Positions 16,016 through 23,398 of a stretch of 64,000 nucleotides of DNA are shown in pieces; position 1 is the first letter of the stretch, and each line of letters opens with the position of its first letter. Source of the DNA: Streptomyces sp. YIM 121038. Its GTDB lineage: Bacteria; Actinomycetota; Actinomycetes; Streptomycetales; Streptomycetaceae. The stretch covers positions 930,001 through 994,000 of the forward strand of contig NZ_CP030771.1 of assembly GCF_006088715.1 (NCBI RefSeq), read 5' to 3'. The position numbers were made by a program, and so were the translations under genes. The notes under the pieces were generated by a model. It had not been told where the DNA came from. It did no database searches and saw nothing but the letters and a program-made list of their open reading frames with translations.

Positions 16016-16885
16016 TCAGACGGTGGCCAGCAGGAGGTCTTCCCCGGTCGACGGGCGCAGGCCGTCGGCGCGGTCGGCGAAGTAGCGGGCGGCCAGCGCG
16101 TCGGCCGAGACGTGCCGGGCGTCGGCGAAGCCCGCCTCACGGGCGAGTTCGAGCATGTCCCGCGGGGCGTAGAAGCTGATGAACGGCGTGCCGGACGCGC
16201 GGGCGCCCTCCGTGCTCGCCCGCAGGCCGGGGCGGTCGGCGGGGTCGACGAGCTCCGGCGGCAGCATGAAGGTCATGGCGAGCGTGGTGCCGGGGGCGAG
16301 TCCGGCGACCTCGCGCAGCGTCGCCGTGGTGGTCTCCTTGGTGAGGTACATGCTGACGCCGGTGGAGGCCACGACCGCCGGTCGGCCGGGGTCGAAGCCC
16401 GCGGCGGCCAGCCGCTCGGGCCAGGGCTCGCCGGACTCGAAGTCGACCGGCACCAGGTGGAGCCACTCGGGGACGTCGAGGCCGAGTTCGGCCAGGCGGC
16501 GGCGCTTCCAGGCCTGGGTGGCCGGCTCGTCGGCCTCGAAGACGCGCAGGCGCGCGGCGAGTTCGGGCCTGCGCTGGGCGAAGGTGTCCAGGCCCGCGCC
16601 CAGGATGACGTACTGGGTGACGCCGTGGGCGGCCCGCTCGGCGATGAGGTCCTCGACGAAGCGGGCGCGGGCGACGATGGCCGCGCGGAAGCCGCTGGTG
16701 GTCCGCGGGTCCATGTCCGGCCGCTCGCGCCAGCCGTCGGCGGGGGCGGCGAGCCGCAGGCCGACCTCGTCCTCCAGCACGTGCGGCGGTGCGTCGACCT
16801 CCAGGTGCAGGGCCCGCCACAGGGCGGTGCGCACCGCCGTGTTGTCCGGGGCCCCGGTCTGCTCGGCGGTCCGCTCGACTGACAT
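16016..16885 (-). CDS. SAM-dependent methyltransferase (PPM/LCMT-like)
   Basis: The 289-residue product belongs to the actinobacterial group of putative O-methyltransferases related to leucine carboxyl methyltransferase. The SAM motif I is YVILGAGLDTFAQR, followed by the acidic strand end VFEADEP and the later VASTGVSMYLTKE. These proteins are abundant in Streptomyces and mycobacteria; most have no known substrate. The start is the ATG at 16885 (MSVERTAEQT) with a GAGAGG sequence upstream; a second ATG 24 bases upstream is possible. Downstream on the same strand are only gene remnants. Confidence 0.88.
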   Translation of the reverse strand: MSVERTAEQTGAPDNTAVRTALWRALHLEVDAPPHVLEDEVGLRLAAPADGWRERPDMDPRTTSGFRAAIVARARFVEDLIAERAAHGVTQYVILGAGLDTFAQRRPELAARLRVFEADEPATQAWKRRRLAELGLDVPEWLHLVPVDFESGEPWPERLAAAGFDPGRPAVVASTGVSMYLTKETTTATLREVAGLAPGTTLAMTFMLPPELVDPADRPGLRASTEGARASGTPFISFYAPRDMLELAREAGFADARHVSADALAARYFADRADGLRPSTGEDLLLATV

Positions 16886-16912
16886 GGTGCGCCCTCTCGT
16901 CGTGGTCAACGG

Positions 16913-17131
16913 TCAGCTCCTACCCGGGGCCTGGAGGCTCCACAGCCGTCCGTCGGGGTCACGGACGGTCATCTCCCTGGTCCCGTAGTGGGTGTCCTCG
17001 AAGGGCGTGACCACCTCGACGGCGGAGTCGACGGGGAGCGCGTCGTAGCCCAGCTCCTGGAAGGACTTCGCCACCTTGCCCCAGTTGTGCGTCTCCAGGA
17101 AGACGGCTTCGACTCCTTCGGTCGCCGTGTC
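16913..17131 (-). pseudogene. VOC-protein remnant with internal deletion
   Basis: The frame reads GVEAVFLETHNWGKVAKSF, then QELGYDALPVDSAVEVVTPF, then EDTHYGTREMTVRDPDGR and ends WSLQAPGRS. The first and last parts are the two ends of a glyoxalase-like VOC domain. The middle half-domain is missing: GYD jumps almost directly to the PVDSAVEVVTPF strand. No ATG, GTG or TTG start with a ribosome binding site is visible before the GVEAVF segment. I read this as a decayed gene with an internal deletion of roughly 45-55 codons and a lost start. A very short functional protein cannot be fully excluded. Confidence 0.6.
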
Positions 17132-17142
17132 AGGCCTCCCTC

Positions 17143-17255
17143 TCAGTCCGCCCCGCCCGATCGCTGCTCCCGCGCATGGGCGTCGTCGAGGTAGGCGGTC
17201 AGCGCCTCGGCGGTCAGCGCCGACAACGAGCAAGCCAGCTCGCCAGGATGCTCGA
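17143..17255 (-). pseudogene. C-terminal fragment of an unidentified gene
   Basis: On the minus strand one frame reads HPGELACSLSALTAEALTAY, then LDDAHAREQRSGGAD and stop at 17143, with protein-like composition but no start; a stop lies about 10 codons upstream of it. It looks like the tail of a gene once upstream of the VOC remnant. I do not recognise the family. Confidence 0.4.
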
Positions 17256-17274
17256 CTGCGGGAGGCCGCGGGAG

Positions 17275-18648
17275 TCAGGGCGCCGCCACCCTGGCGAAGA
17301 GGCGGCCGCCGAGGTCGATGCCGGTGACCGTGCCGTCGGCGTCGCGGGAGAAGTAGCCGCGCTCCCCCTTGAGGCCGCCTTCCAGGACGAGGTACTCGTC
17401 GCGGCCGCCGGGGAGGAAGGCGATGGCCGCGGGCGGGTAGCCGGGAGGCATCTCCTCGTCCGAGGCCTCGCGGATCTCCGGCTTGATCTCGACGGCCAGG
17501 GTGAGGCGGGTGCCGTCGGCGGCGACGTCGACGTACATGGCGTCGATGTCGTAGCGCCCGGCGACCCGCCGGGCCGGTCCGTCGTCGTACGGGAGCGGCT
17601 CCGGCTCCTTCCCTACGACGCCGAGGTAGTGCTCCAGGGCCCACTTCACCACGGACTGGTTGCAGGTGTAGCCGTCCGGGCCCGCGTTCGACAGGGCGAC
17701 CACCGCGAAGTTCCGCTCGGGCACGACGAGCAGTTCGGCGAACTGCCCGTTGCCCGAGCCGCCGTGCCCGATCCCCCGGACGCCGTCCAGGTCGTGCAGG
17801 AACCAGCAGAGGCCGAAGCCGTCGCCTAGCGAGCTGGAGCGCAGGTCGACCGTGCGCTCCCGCATGCGGTGCAGCGCCTCTGCGGGCAACACGCCCTCGC
17901 CGTCGCCGAGGTGGAAGCGCGCCCAGCGCAGCAGGTCGCTCGCCGAGGAGGCGATGCCGCCGCCGGGGTTGTCGCCGCGCGCGCCCTCCCTGAAGGCCCC
18001 CCACGGCCGGGCGGGCCGCAACGCGCCGTCGTCGCCCCGGTTGTAGCCCACCGCGAACTTGCGGACCATCACCTCGGCCAGGCCGTAGACGGTGTCCGGG
18101 AGGCCCACCGGCTCCAGGACGAGCGAGGCCACCGCCTGCTCGAAGGGGAGGTCCGTGACCTTCTCGACGATCCGCCCGAGCACGTTGTACCCGGCCTGGC
18201 TGTACGAGGCGCGGGTGCCGGGCGGCGCGATCAGCGGCAGCTCGCGCAGCTTCGCCACGAGCCCGGTCAGGGAGCGGTCGCCCCGGCCGTCGTCGATCAG
18301 GTTCCAGTCCAGGCCCGACGTGTGGTTGAGGAGGTTCAGGACGGTGATCCGCTCCACCGCGTCCTCGTCGGCGAGCCGCAGTTCGGGGACGTAGCGCCGC
18401 ACCGGAGCGTCCAGGTCGACCTTCCCCTCGGCGACCAGGCGCATCAGGGCGGTCGCGGTGAACGTCTTGGACACCGACGCCAGGTGGAACAGCGTCTTCT
18501 CGTCGACCGGCGCCGGGGCGGCGAGGCTCGTCACGCCGTGCGACGCGAAGACCTCCCGGCCGTCCACCAGGATCCCCACGGACATACCGGGAACCCCGAA
18601 CTCCTTGGCCCGCGCCTCGACCGCCTCGGCCAGTTCCTCCTGCGACAT
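17275..18648 (-). CDS. Serine beta-lactamase-like hydrolase
   Basis: The 457-residue protein belongs to the beta-lactamase/DD-peptidase (class C, EstB-like) group. The SxxK motif is Ser58-Val-Ser-Lys61 in LASVSKTFTATALM. The second motif is Tyr-Ser-Gln in ASYSQAGYNVLG, where class C enzymes usually have Tyr-x-Asn. The third is HGGSGNG. A C-terminal domain of about 100 residues (AGRYDIDAMYVDVAADG onward) is the lipocalin-like extension seen in such hydrolases. There is no signal peptide, so an intracellular esterase, amidase or peptidase is more likely than a secreted beta-lactamase. The ATG at 18648 has GGAGGGGG upstream. Three operator repeats separate it from the divergent TetR gene. Confidence 0.9.
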   Translation of the reverse strand: MSQEELAEAVEARAKEFGVPGMSVGILVDGREVFASHGVTSLAAPAPVDEKTLFHLASVSKTFTATALMRLVAEGKVDLDAPVRRYVPELRLADEDAVERITVLNLLNHTSGLDWNLIDDGRGDRSLTGLVAKLRELPLIAPPGTRASYSQAGYNVLGRIVEKVTDLPFEQAVASLVLEPVGLPDTVYGLAEVMVRKFAVGYNRGDDGALRPARPWGAFREGARGDNPGGGIASSASDLLRWARFHLGDGEGVLPAEALHRMRERTVDLRSSSLGDGFGLCWFLHDLDGVRGIGHGGSGNGQFAELLVVPERNFAVVALSNAGPDGYTCNQSVVKWALEHYLGVVGKEPEPLPYDDGPARRVAGRYDIDAMYVDVAADGTRLTLAVEIKPEIREASDEEMPPGYPPAAIAFLPGGRDEYLVLEGGLKGERGYFSRDADGTVTGIDLGGRLFARVAAP

Positions 18649-18666
18649 CGCTCCCCCTCCAGGAAC

Positions 18667-18738
18667 TTGAACTAAGTACGAGTGGAGCGTAGACCGCATC
18701 TTGAACTAAGTGCAAGAGCGGGCATGAACTAAGTGCAA
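18667..18738. promoter_or_regulatory. Three 15-bp operator iterons for TetR
   Basis: TTGAACTAAGTACGA (18667-18681), TTGAACTAAGTGCAA (18701-18715) and ATGAACTAAGTGCAA (18724-18738) are near-identical. The central copy is a near-perfect palindrome (TTGAACT-A-AGTGCAA, six of seven pairs). Spacings are 34 and 23 bp. They fill the region between the divergent genes. Confidence 0.75.
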
Positions 18739-18752
18739 GTAGGGTGCCCCTC

Positions 18753-19457
18753 ATGGTGCGAGACACGCTCACCGCAGACCGGATCGTCCGTGCGGCCATC
18801 GAGCTCCTGGACGACGAGGGCCTCGACGGTCTGAACATGCGCAGCCTTGCCGGACGGCTCGGCTCGGCCGCCACGGCCGTCTACTGGCACATCAAGACCA
18901 AGGACGAGCTGGTCCGGCTCGCCAGCGACGCGGCCTGGCAGGAGGTCGAGCTGCCGGACCCCGACACCACCGACTGGCGCACGGCCGCCACCGCCCAGGC
19001 CACCGCCATGCACGCGATGCTCACCCGGCACCCCTGGCTCGGCCAGGCGTTCGGCAGCCACCTCATGCACGGCCCGGGCCAGGCGCGCTTCGACGACCTC
19101 AGCCTCGCGGTCTACGAGAAGGCGGGCTTCGCCGCCGACGACGCGGACCGGGCCGCCGCCACGGTGTTCGTCTTCGTCCTCGGCAGTGCGCTCGGGCCCG
19201 CCGCGGAGGTCTCGCTGAAGCGCCGCCTCGGCAAGAACGGCGCGGACGCCGAGCAGTTGATGGCCGACGCCATGACCCGGGCCGCCGAGGCCGCCGAGCC
19301 CCACCCGCGGCTGCGCGCACGCCTCGGCACCGCCTCCGCGGAGCAGTACACCGCCGCGCCCGACGGCAGCTTCGCGTTCGGGCTCGGGGCCATCCTCGAC
19401 GGCTTCGAGGCCCGGCTCCGCGCGGAGCGCGCGGCCGCCGCCGCGCGGCGCGGGTGA
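18753..19457 (+). CDS. TetR-family regulator (TetR/ActII-like C-terminus)
   Basis: The 234-residue product opens with MVRDTLTADRIVRAAIELLD, then a helix-turn-helix with GRLGSAATAVYWHIKTKDEL. The YWHIKTKDEL form is characteristic of the tetracycline-repressor-like subgroup with the TetR_C domain (here containing MLTRHPWLGQAFGSH). Such proteins often control resistance or export genes. The ATG at 18753 has AGGG upstream; a GTG nine bases earlier is possible. Its probable target is the divergent serine hydrolase, through three iterons. A convergent terminator follows. Confidence 0.92.
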   Translation: MVRDTLTADRIVRAAIELLDDEGLDGLNMRSLAGRLGSAATAVYWHIKTKDELVRLASDAAWQEVELPDPDTTDWRTAATAQATAMHAMLTRHPWLGQAFGSHLMHGPGQARFDDLSLAVYEKAGFAADDADRAAATVFVFVLGSALGPAAEVSLKRRLGKNGADAEQLMADAMTRAAEAAEPHPRLRARLGTASAEQYTAAPDGSFAFGLGAILDGFEARLRAERAAAAARRG

Positions 19458-19480
19458 GCGCGGGCGGCAGCGCAGCGGGA

Positions 19481-19507
19481 GCCCCGGGCCGGTGACCGGC
19501 CCGGGGC
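19481..19507. terminator. 27-base palindrome, convergent terminator
   Basis: GCCCCGGGCCGGT pairs with ACCGGCCCGGGGC around a single central G (19494). It lies between the converging TetR and LPMO genes. Confidence 0.7.
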
Positions 19508-19565
19508 GGGGTCCCGGCGTTCGCCCACGAGCCGGGGAGGCGGTGGCGAGGTCCGCGGGGATCCG

Positions 19566-20156
19566 TCAGAAGCGCACGTCGGAGCAGGCGTAGAAGGCGT
19601 TGCCCGTGTCGGCGATGGTCCAGACGCCGAGGATGAGGTGGCGGCCGGTCTTCTGGGGCAGGGTCCCGGCGTGGGTGACCGTGGAGCCGGGCAGACGGCC
19701 GCCGAAGGCCACCGTGAGGAACGGCTGCGGGTCAAGGTCGGCCCTGGTCAGCGGCTTGGTGGCGTCCCAGCCGTCCTTGGTGATGTAGTAGCGGAAGTCG
19801 GTGGTGGCGTGGCGGGCGGTGATCCGCCAGACGAAGGTGTGGCTCTGGCCCGCGGTCAGGCTGGTCGTCGGCCAGTTCCCGCCTCGCGGGTCGTCCAGTT
19901 CGTGGAAGCGCCCGATGCCGCCCGAGCAGATGTTCCCGTCGGCGGGCCCGCGCGCGGGGAACCCCTTGGGCCCCTCCACGCTCGGCGGCTCCCACTGGAT
20001 CTGCCCGCAGTTGCGGACGGTGCCGTTGCCGCACAACTGCTGGCGGCTGACGGGCGAGTCGGTGTAGCCGTGGCCCTGGGCACTGCCGCTGGTGGCGAGC
20101 ACGGCCGTGCCTGCGAGACCGAGGCCCAGGAGTAACGAGGTGAGCTTTCTGCGCAT
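19566..20156 (-). CDS. AA10 lytic polysaccharide monooxygenase
   Basis: The 196-residue precursor has a signal peptide (MRRKLTSLLLGLGLAGTAVL...SAQG) followed by HGYTDSPVSRQQ, so cleavage leaves His29 as the N-terminus. This is the first ligand of the copper histidine brace. The second His is in ITARHATTDFRYY and the axial aromatic in NAFYACSDV. Cys pairs (QLCGNG, RNCGQ, NICSGG, YACSD) fit secreted AA10 enzymes. There is no carbohydrate-binding module. AA10 enzymes oxidatively cleave chitin or cellulose; the DasR-type operator upstream favours chitin. The start is the ATG at 20156 with GGGAG upstream. Confidence 0.95.
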   Translation of the reverse strand: MRRKLTSLLLGLGLAGTAVLATSGSAQGHGYTDSPVSRQQLCGNGTVRNCGQIQWEPPSVEGPKGFPARGPADGNICSGGIGRFHELDDPRGGNWPTTSLTAGQSHTFVWRITARHATTDFRYYITKDGWDATKPLTRADLDPQPFLTVAFGGRLPGSTVTHAGTLPQKTGRHLILGVWTIADTGNAFYACSDVRF

Positions 20157-20275
20157 GCTGCGCTCCCGTGGTCCGAGGGTGCGGGTGGGGGCGGACGCGC
20201 ACCCTCGGACGTACCGCCTGGTCGAACAGTGAGGGCAAGGCGGCGGCACGGAACAACCGGAGGGCACACGTCCGA

Positions 20276-20291
20276 CGCGGTCTAGACCAAG
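20276..20291. promoter_or_regulatory. DasR-responsive element (dre-like) upstream of LPMO
   Basis: The core GGTCTAGACC (20279-20288), followed by A, matches the published dre consensus AGTGGTCTAGACCACT at 12 of 16 positions. It is a perfect 10-bp palindrome 122 bp upstream of the LPMO start. DasR is the N-acetylglucosamine-responsive repressor of chitinolytic genes in Streptomyces. Confidence 0.75.
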
Positions 20292-20420
20292 TCCGAGACT
20301 AGCCCCAGGATTTGGGCATGTCCATACCAATGACAGCCCGTCAGGGCAAGCCGAGCGACCTGACCACCTCGCGCGTCGACCGCGCGCCGCCCCCGTCGTC
20401 GCCGCCGCGCGCGGCCCGGC

Positions 20421-20879
20421 TCAGCCCCAGGTCTGCCCCGCCGGTTCCTTGATGGTGCGGTTGATCCGGTTGAAGAAGTTGGTCAGCGCGATCTCCAGAT
20501 TGAGCGCGCCGATCTGCTCCTCCGTGAAGTGGGCGTTGACCTCGTCCCAGGCCGCGTCGGTGACGCCCTCCGCACCGTCCTGCAGCCGGGTCGCGCCCTC
20601 GGCGAGGGCCAGTGCCGCGCGCTCGGCGTCGGTGTAGAACGGCGTCTCACGCCACGCCGCCACGCCGTGCAGCCGCTCGTCGGTCTCACCGGCCTTCTTC
20701 CCCGCGGTGACTCCGGCGTGGACGCACGCCGAGCAGCCGTTGATCTGGCTGGCACGCACATGGACCAGCGCGAGCAGCTTCGGGTCGACTCCCCCGGCCG
20801 CGATCGCCTTGTGGAGGTGCTGGATCGCGGTCCACACGTCCGCGTTGTTCGCCTTCTTGTTCTTGAGCCGGTTCTCCAT
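20421..20879 (-). CDS. Carboxymuconolactone decarboxylase/AhpD-like protein
   Basis: The 152-residue protein has the AhpD-like fold signature. The active-site motif SQINGCSACVHAGVT carries CxxC followed by His three residues on, and the helices around it match alkylhydroperoxidase-like carboxymuconolactone decarboxylase (CMD) proteins. These act as peroxidase or thiol-redox partners. It diverges from an ECF sigma factor with a SnoaL-like tail; this pairing (CMD, oxidoreductase or epimerase gene beside an ECF41-type sigma) is known, and the enzyme gene is often its target. The ATG at 20879 is preceded by GGAGG at slightly long spacing; a GTG at 20891 is an alternative. Confidence 0.92.
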   Translation of the reverse strand: MENRLKNKKANNADVWTAIQHLHKAIAAGGVDPKLLALVHVRASQINGCSACVHAGVTAGKKAGETDERLHGVAAWRETPFYTDAERAALALAEGATRLQDGAEGVTDAAWDEVNAHFTEEQIGALNLEIALTNFFNRINRTIKEPAGQTWG

Positions 20880-20965
20880 GCGAGAGTGCACTCCTCCATC
20901 GGGTTACGTTGCCGGGCTCGTGCCCGTCACCCCTATGACGGAGCAGCTTCGAGAGAGGTAACACC

Positions 20966-21841
20966 ATGTCCGGCACCCACCCCGCGGATCCGATCGCCGA
21001 TGCCTTCGAGGCCCACCGCGACCGCCTCCGGGCCGTCGCCCACCGCGTGCTCGGCTCGCACGCCGACGCCGAGGACGTGGTCCAGGAGGCGTGGCTGCGG
21101 CTGCGGCGCCAGGACGCCGGCACCATCGACAACCTCGGCGGCTGGCTGACCACCGTGGTCGGCCGCATCAGCCTCGACGTGCTGCGCTCGGGCCGGACCC
21201 GCCCCGACGTCCCCCTCGACGACCGGCTGCCCGAGTACACCGTGACGCTCGACGACGCTCCCGCCCCCGAAGAACTCGTGGCGCTCGGGGACTCCGTCGG
21301 CCTCGCGCTCCTCACGGTCCTCGACTCGCTGCGCCCGGACGAGCGGCTCGCGTTCGTCCTGCACGACGTGTTCGCCGTGCCCCACGGGGAGATCGGCGCC
21401 ATCCTCGGCAAGTCCGCGGACGCGACCAAGATGCTCACCAGCCGCGCCCGCAGGAAGGTCCGCACGGCCCGGCAGCCGGAAGCCACCGGCCGGCGGGAAC
21501 GGGAGGTGGTCGGCGCCTTCCTGGCCGCGGCCCGTGCGGGGCAGTTCGAGCAGCTGTTGCAGGTCCTGCACCCCGAGGTGGAGTTCACCGTGCACGCCCC
21601 GGGCGGCCGGTTCGTCACGATCGGAGCCACCGAGGTCGCCGCCCGCGCCCGAGTGGCGGGCAGCGCGGCTCGGGGACGTGCGGCGACCGTCAACGGCCGC
21701 CCCGGCGTCATCTCCTGGAACCAGGACGGCACCCCGGCGTCCCTCCTCGCCTTCACCGTCGCCGACGGCCGCATCACCGCGATCACCGCCGTCGTCGACC
21801 CGCCCCGACTCGCGCTCATGGACCTGCCGGAGCCGGAGTGA
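20966..21841 (+). CDS. ECF sigma factor with C-terminal SnoaL-like domain
   Basis: The 291-residue protein has sigma region 2 (residues about 10-75: RAVAHRVLGSHADAEDVVQE, AWLRLRRQ) and region 4 (about 110-160: LDSLRPDERLAFVLHDVFAV, EIGAILGKSADATKMLTSRA). An NTF2/SnoaL-like domain of about 115 residues follows. This is the ECF41/SigJ-like architecture, in which the C-terminal domain modulates activity in place of an anti-sigma factor. The linker has DRLPEYT where ECF41 has WLPEP, and the tail has DPPRL where ECF41 has NPDKL, so it is a variant subgroup. It diverges from the CMD gene. AGAGAGG precedes the ATG. Confidence 0.92.
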   Translation: MSGTHPADPIADAFEAHRDRLRAVAHRVLGSHADAEDVVQEAWLRLRRQDAGTIDNLGGWLTTVVGRISLDVLRSGRTRPDVPLDDRLPEYTVTLDDAPAPEELVALGDSVGLALLTVLDSLRPDERLAFVLHDVFAVPHGEIGAILGKSADATKMLTSRARRKVRTARQPEATGRREREVVGAFLAAARAGQFEQLLQVLHPEVEFTVHAPGGRFVTIGATEVAARARVAGSAARGRAATVNGRPGVISWNQDGTPASLLAFTVADGRITAITAVVDPPRLALMDLPEPE

Positions 21842-21872
21842 CCCCCTCCCGGGGACGACGGCTCGCCCTTGG

Positions 21873-21902
21873 GGGGCGGCCCCGCGGGAACGGGGCCGCC
21901 CC
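21873..21902 (+). terminator. 12-bp perfect stem-loop after ECF sigma gene
   Basis: GGGGCGGCCCCG (21873-21884) pairs with 21891-21902 over a six-base loop, 32 bp after the sigma factor stop. Just beyond, ATGACA-CA-TGTCAT (21909-21922) is a further dyad before the membrane-protein gene. Confidence 0.75.
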
Positions 21903-22021
21903 GCACACATGACACATGTCATGCCATACGCACGACAGCGGTCTCTGCCGCCCGGACGTGCGGCTCGGCCAGGCTGTTCCTGTCGCCGAGAGCACGCCGT
22001 CCGACCTCGAAGGAGCCCGTT

Positions 22022-22738
22022 GTGAACAGCCGCCGCAGCCCGTTGTGGGAGAGCCTGACTCCGCTGATCGTGGACGCGGGCGCCCCGATGGCCGCGTACT
22101 ACGCGCTCAAGGGCGCGGGCGTCGGCACGTTCACGGCGCTGGCGGTCAGCGGTGTGTTCCCCGCGGCGCGAACGGTGTGGGGCCTGGTGCGGGACCGGCG
22201 TCTGAACGCCTTCGCCGCGCTCGTCCTCGCGGTGAACGCGGTGGGCCTCGCCCTGTCTGCGGTCAGCGGCGACCCGCGGCTGATGCTGGCGAAGGACAGC
22301 GCGGTCAGCAGCGTGATCGGCGTCGGCATCCTGGTGTCGGTCGCCTGCGGCCGCCCGCTGATGACGACGGCGCTCAAGCCGTGGGTCACCAAGAACGTGC
22401 CGGACAGGACCGCGGCGTGGGACCGGCTGCTGGCCGACGACCCCCGCTTCCGCCGCTACGAGAGGCGGTTCTCCCTGGTCTGGGGCGCGGCCCTGGTCAC
22501 GGAGTGCGTGCTGCGCGTCATCGGCGCGTACACCGTGCCGGTGGACACGATGGTGGGCCTCGGCACCGTCGTCCTCGTCGTGACCCTGGCGGCCGCGGCC
22601 GTGGTCTCCGGCGGGTGGGCGGCCGGTCCCATGGAGGAGTTGGTCACCCGGCGCGCGCACCGGCCCGCCGCGGACCAGGACGTGGCGGTGCCCACGCCGG
22701 GCGGCCTCGCCACCGCGACGGTCTCCTCCGGCCGCTGA
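22022..22738 (+). CDS. VC0807-like integral membrane protein
   Basis: The 238-residue protein has about six predicted membrane segments, including PLIVDAGAPMAAYYALKGAG, NAFAALVLAVNAVGLALSA and TMVGLGTVVLVVTLAAAAVV. A conserved-looking cytoplasmic loop contains DDPRFRRYERRFSLVWG. The pattern matches the VC0807 family, of unknown function. The start is the GTG at 22022 with AGGAG seven bases upstream; an open frame before it is not protein-like. An ATGACA-N2-TGTCAT dyad lies about 100 bp upstream. Confidence 0.85.
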   Translation: MNSRRSPLWESLTPLIVDAGAPMAAYYALKGAGVGTFTALAVSGVFPAARTVWGLVRDRRLNAFAALVLAVNAVGLALSAVSGDPRLMLAKDSAVSSVIGVGILVSVACGRPLMTTALKPWVTKNVPDRTAAWDRLLADDPRFRRYERRFSLVWGAALVTECVLRVIGAYTVPVDTMVGLGTVVLVVTLAAAAVVSGGWAAGPMEELVTRRAHRPAADQDVAVPTPGGLATATVSSGR

Positions 22739-22770
22739 ACCGGACGTACGAGGGCCGGGCGCGGGGCGGG

Positions 22771-23100
22771 TCAGCCGCCCTGGCCCGCGCTGCCGATCGG
22801 GCCGACCGTCACCGGCGAACCGGAGCCGTCGGTGACGGGCAGGGTGCCCTTGCCCGGCCACTCGATGCCGAACGACTTCGTCTCGCCGGGCGGGGTCACC
22901 ACGAGCCCGGTGACGCGGACACCCGAGCCGCCCGAGTCGTTCACCGGGTCGTTGATGCCGAAGGACACCGACTTCCCGGCCTTGAGGACCATTCGGTCGG
23001 CGGGCTGACCTGTGCGCTCGGCGGACAGATTCCCCTCGCTGGTCTTCAGGTCGACACCCGCGAACCCCGCCATCGTGCAGTCCCGGCCGCCGTTCTCCAT
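22771..23100 (-). pseudogene. Truncated DUF4232-type secreted protein gene
   Basis: The readable part (GGRDCTMAGFAGVDLKTSEG, then VLKAGKSVSFGINDP, then VRVTGLVVTPPGETKSFGIE) is the C-terminal half of a DUF4232 domain, normally found in secreted actinobacterial lipoproteins of about 200 residues. The N-terminal half, its Cys partner and the signal peptide or lipobox are absent; upstream the frame is Arg/Gly-rich noise until the MFS promoter region. An ATG at 23100 would allow a 109-residue product, but it would begin mid-domain. I therefore call it a 5'-truncated remnant. Confidence 0.6.
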
Positions 23101-23341
23101 CGGATGGGGAGTGTGCCTGCCGCCCGGTGCGCATCGCCACGAGCGGGCAGGGCCTCGCCCGCACCACCGCCCCCGCACACACCCCGCACGACGGGCCGGG
23201 GCGACGGTTCCCCCTGCTTTCGCGCACCCGTTCGCGGCAACTGCCCGCTGGGACGGACCCGTTACCCGTCTGCCCTTGACCGGGTCCGGCTGGACGCCGC
23301 CTCGTACGCCGCTTCGGCACGGCCGCACGGCGCGGCACCCT

Positions 23342-23388
23342 CGATTTGCTTGTACGCTTACAATGATTTCACTAACACAAGTAAATCG
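23342..23388. promoter_or_regulatory. Long dyad upstream of MFS/MarR operon
   Basis: CGATTTGCTTGT (23342-23353) and ACAAGTAAATCG (23377-23388) are inverted repeats matching at 11 of 12 positions, 23 bp apart, ending 10 bp before the MFS start. The segment is unusually AT-rich for the window. It is the likely site of the operon's MarR protein. Confidence 0.65.
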
Positions 23389-23398
23389 GAGCTCCCTC

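Noticed and set aside
20880..20965. ECF41-type promoter (TGTCACA-N16-CGTC) between CMD and sigma genes
   Set aside because: Only a weak CGTCATA-like match with wrong spacing to any CGT(C) box; not supportable by eye.
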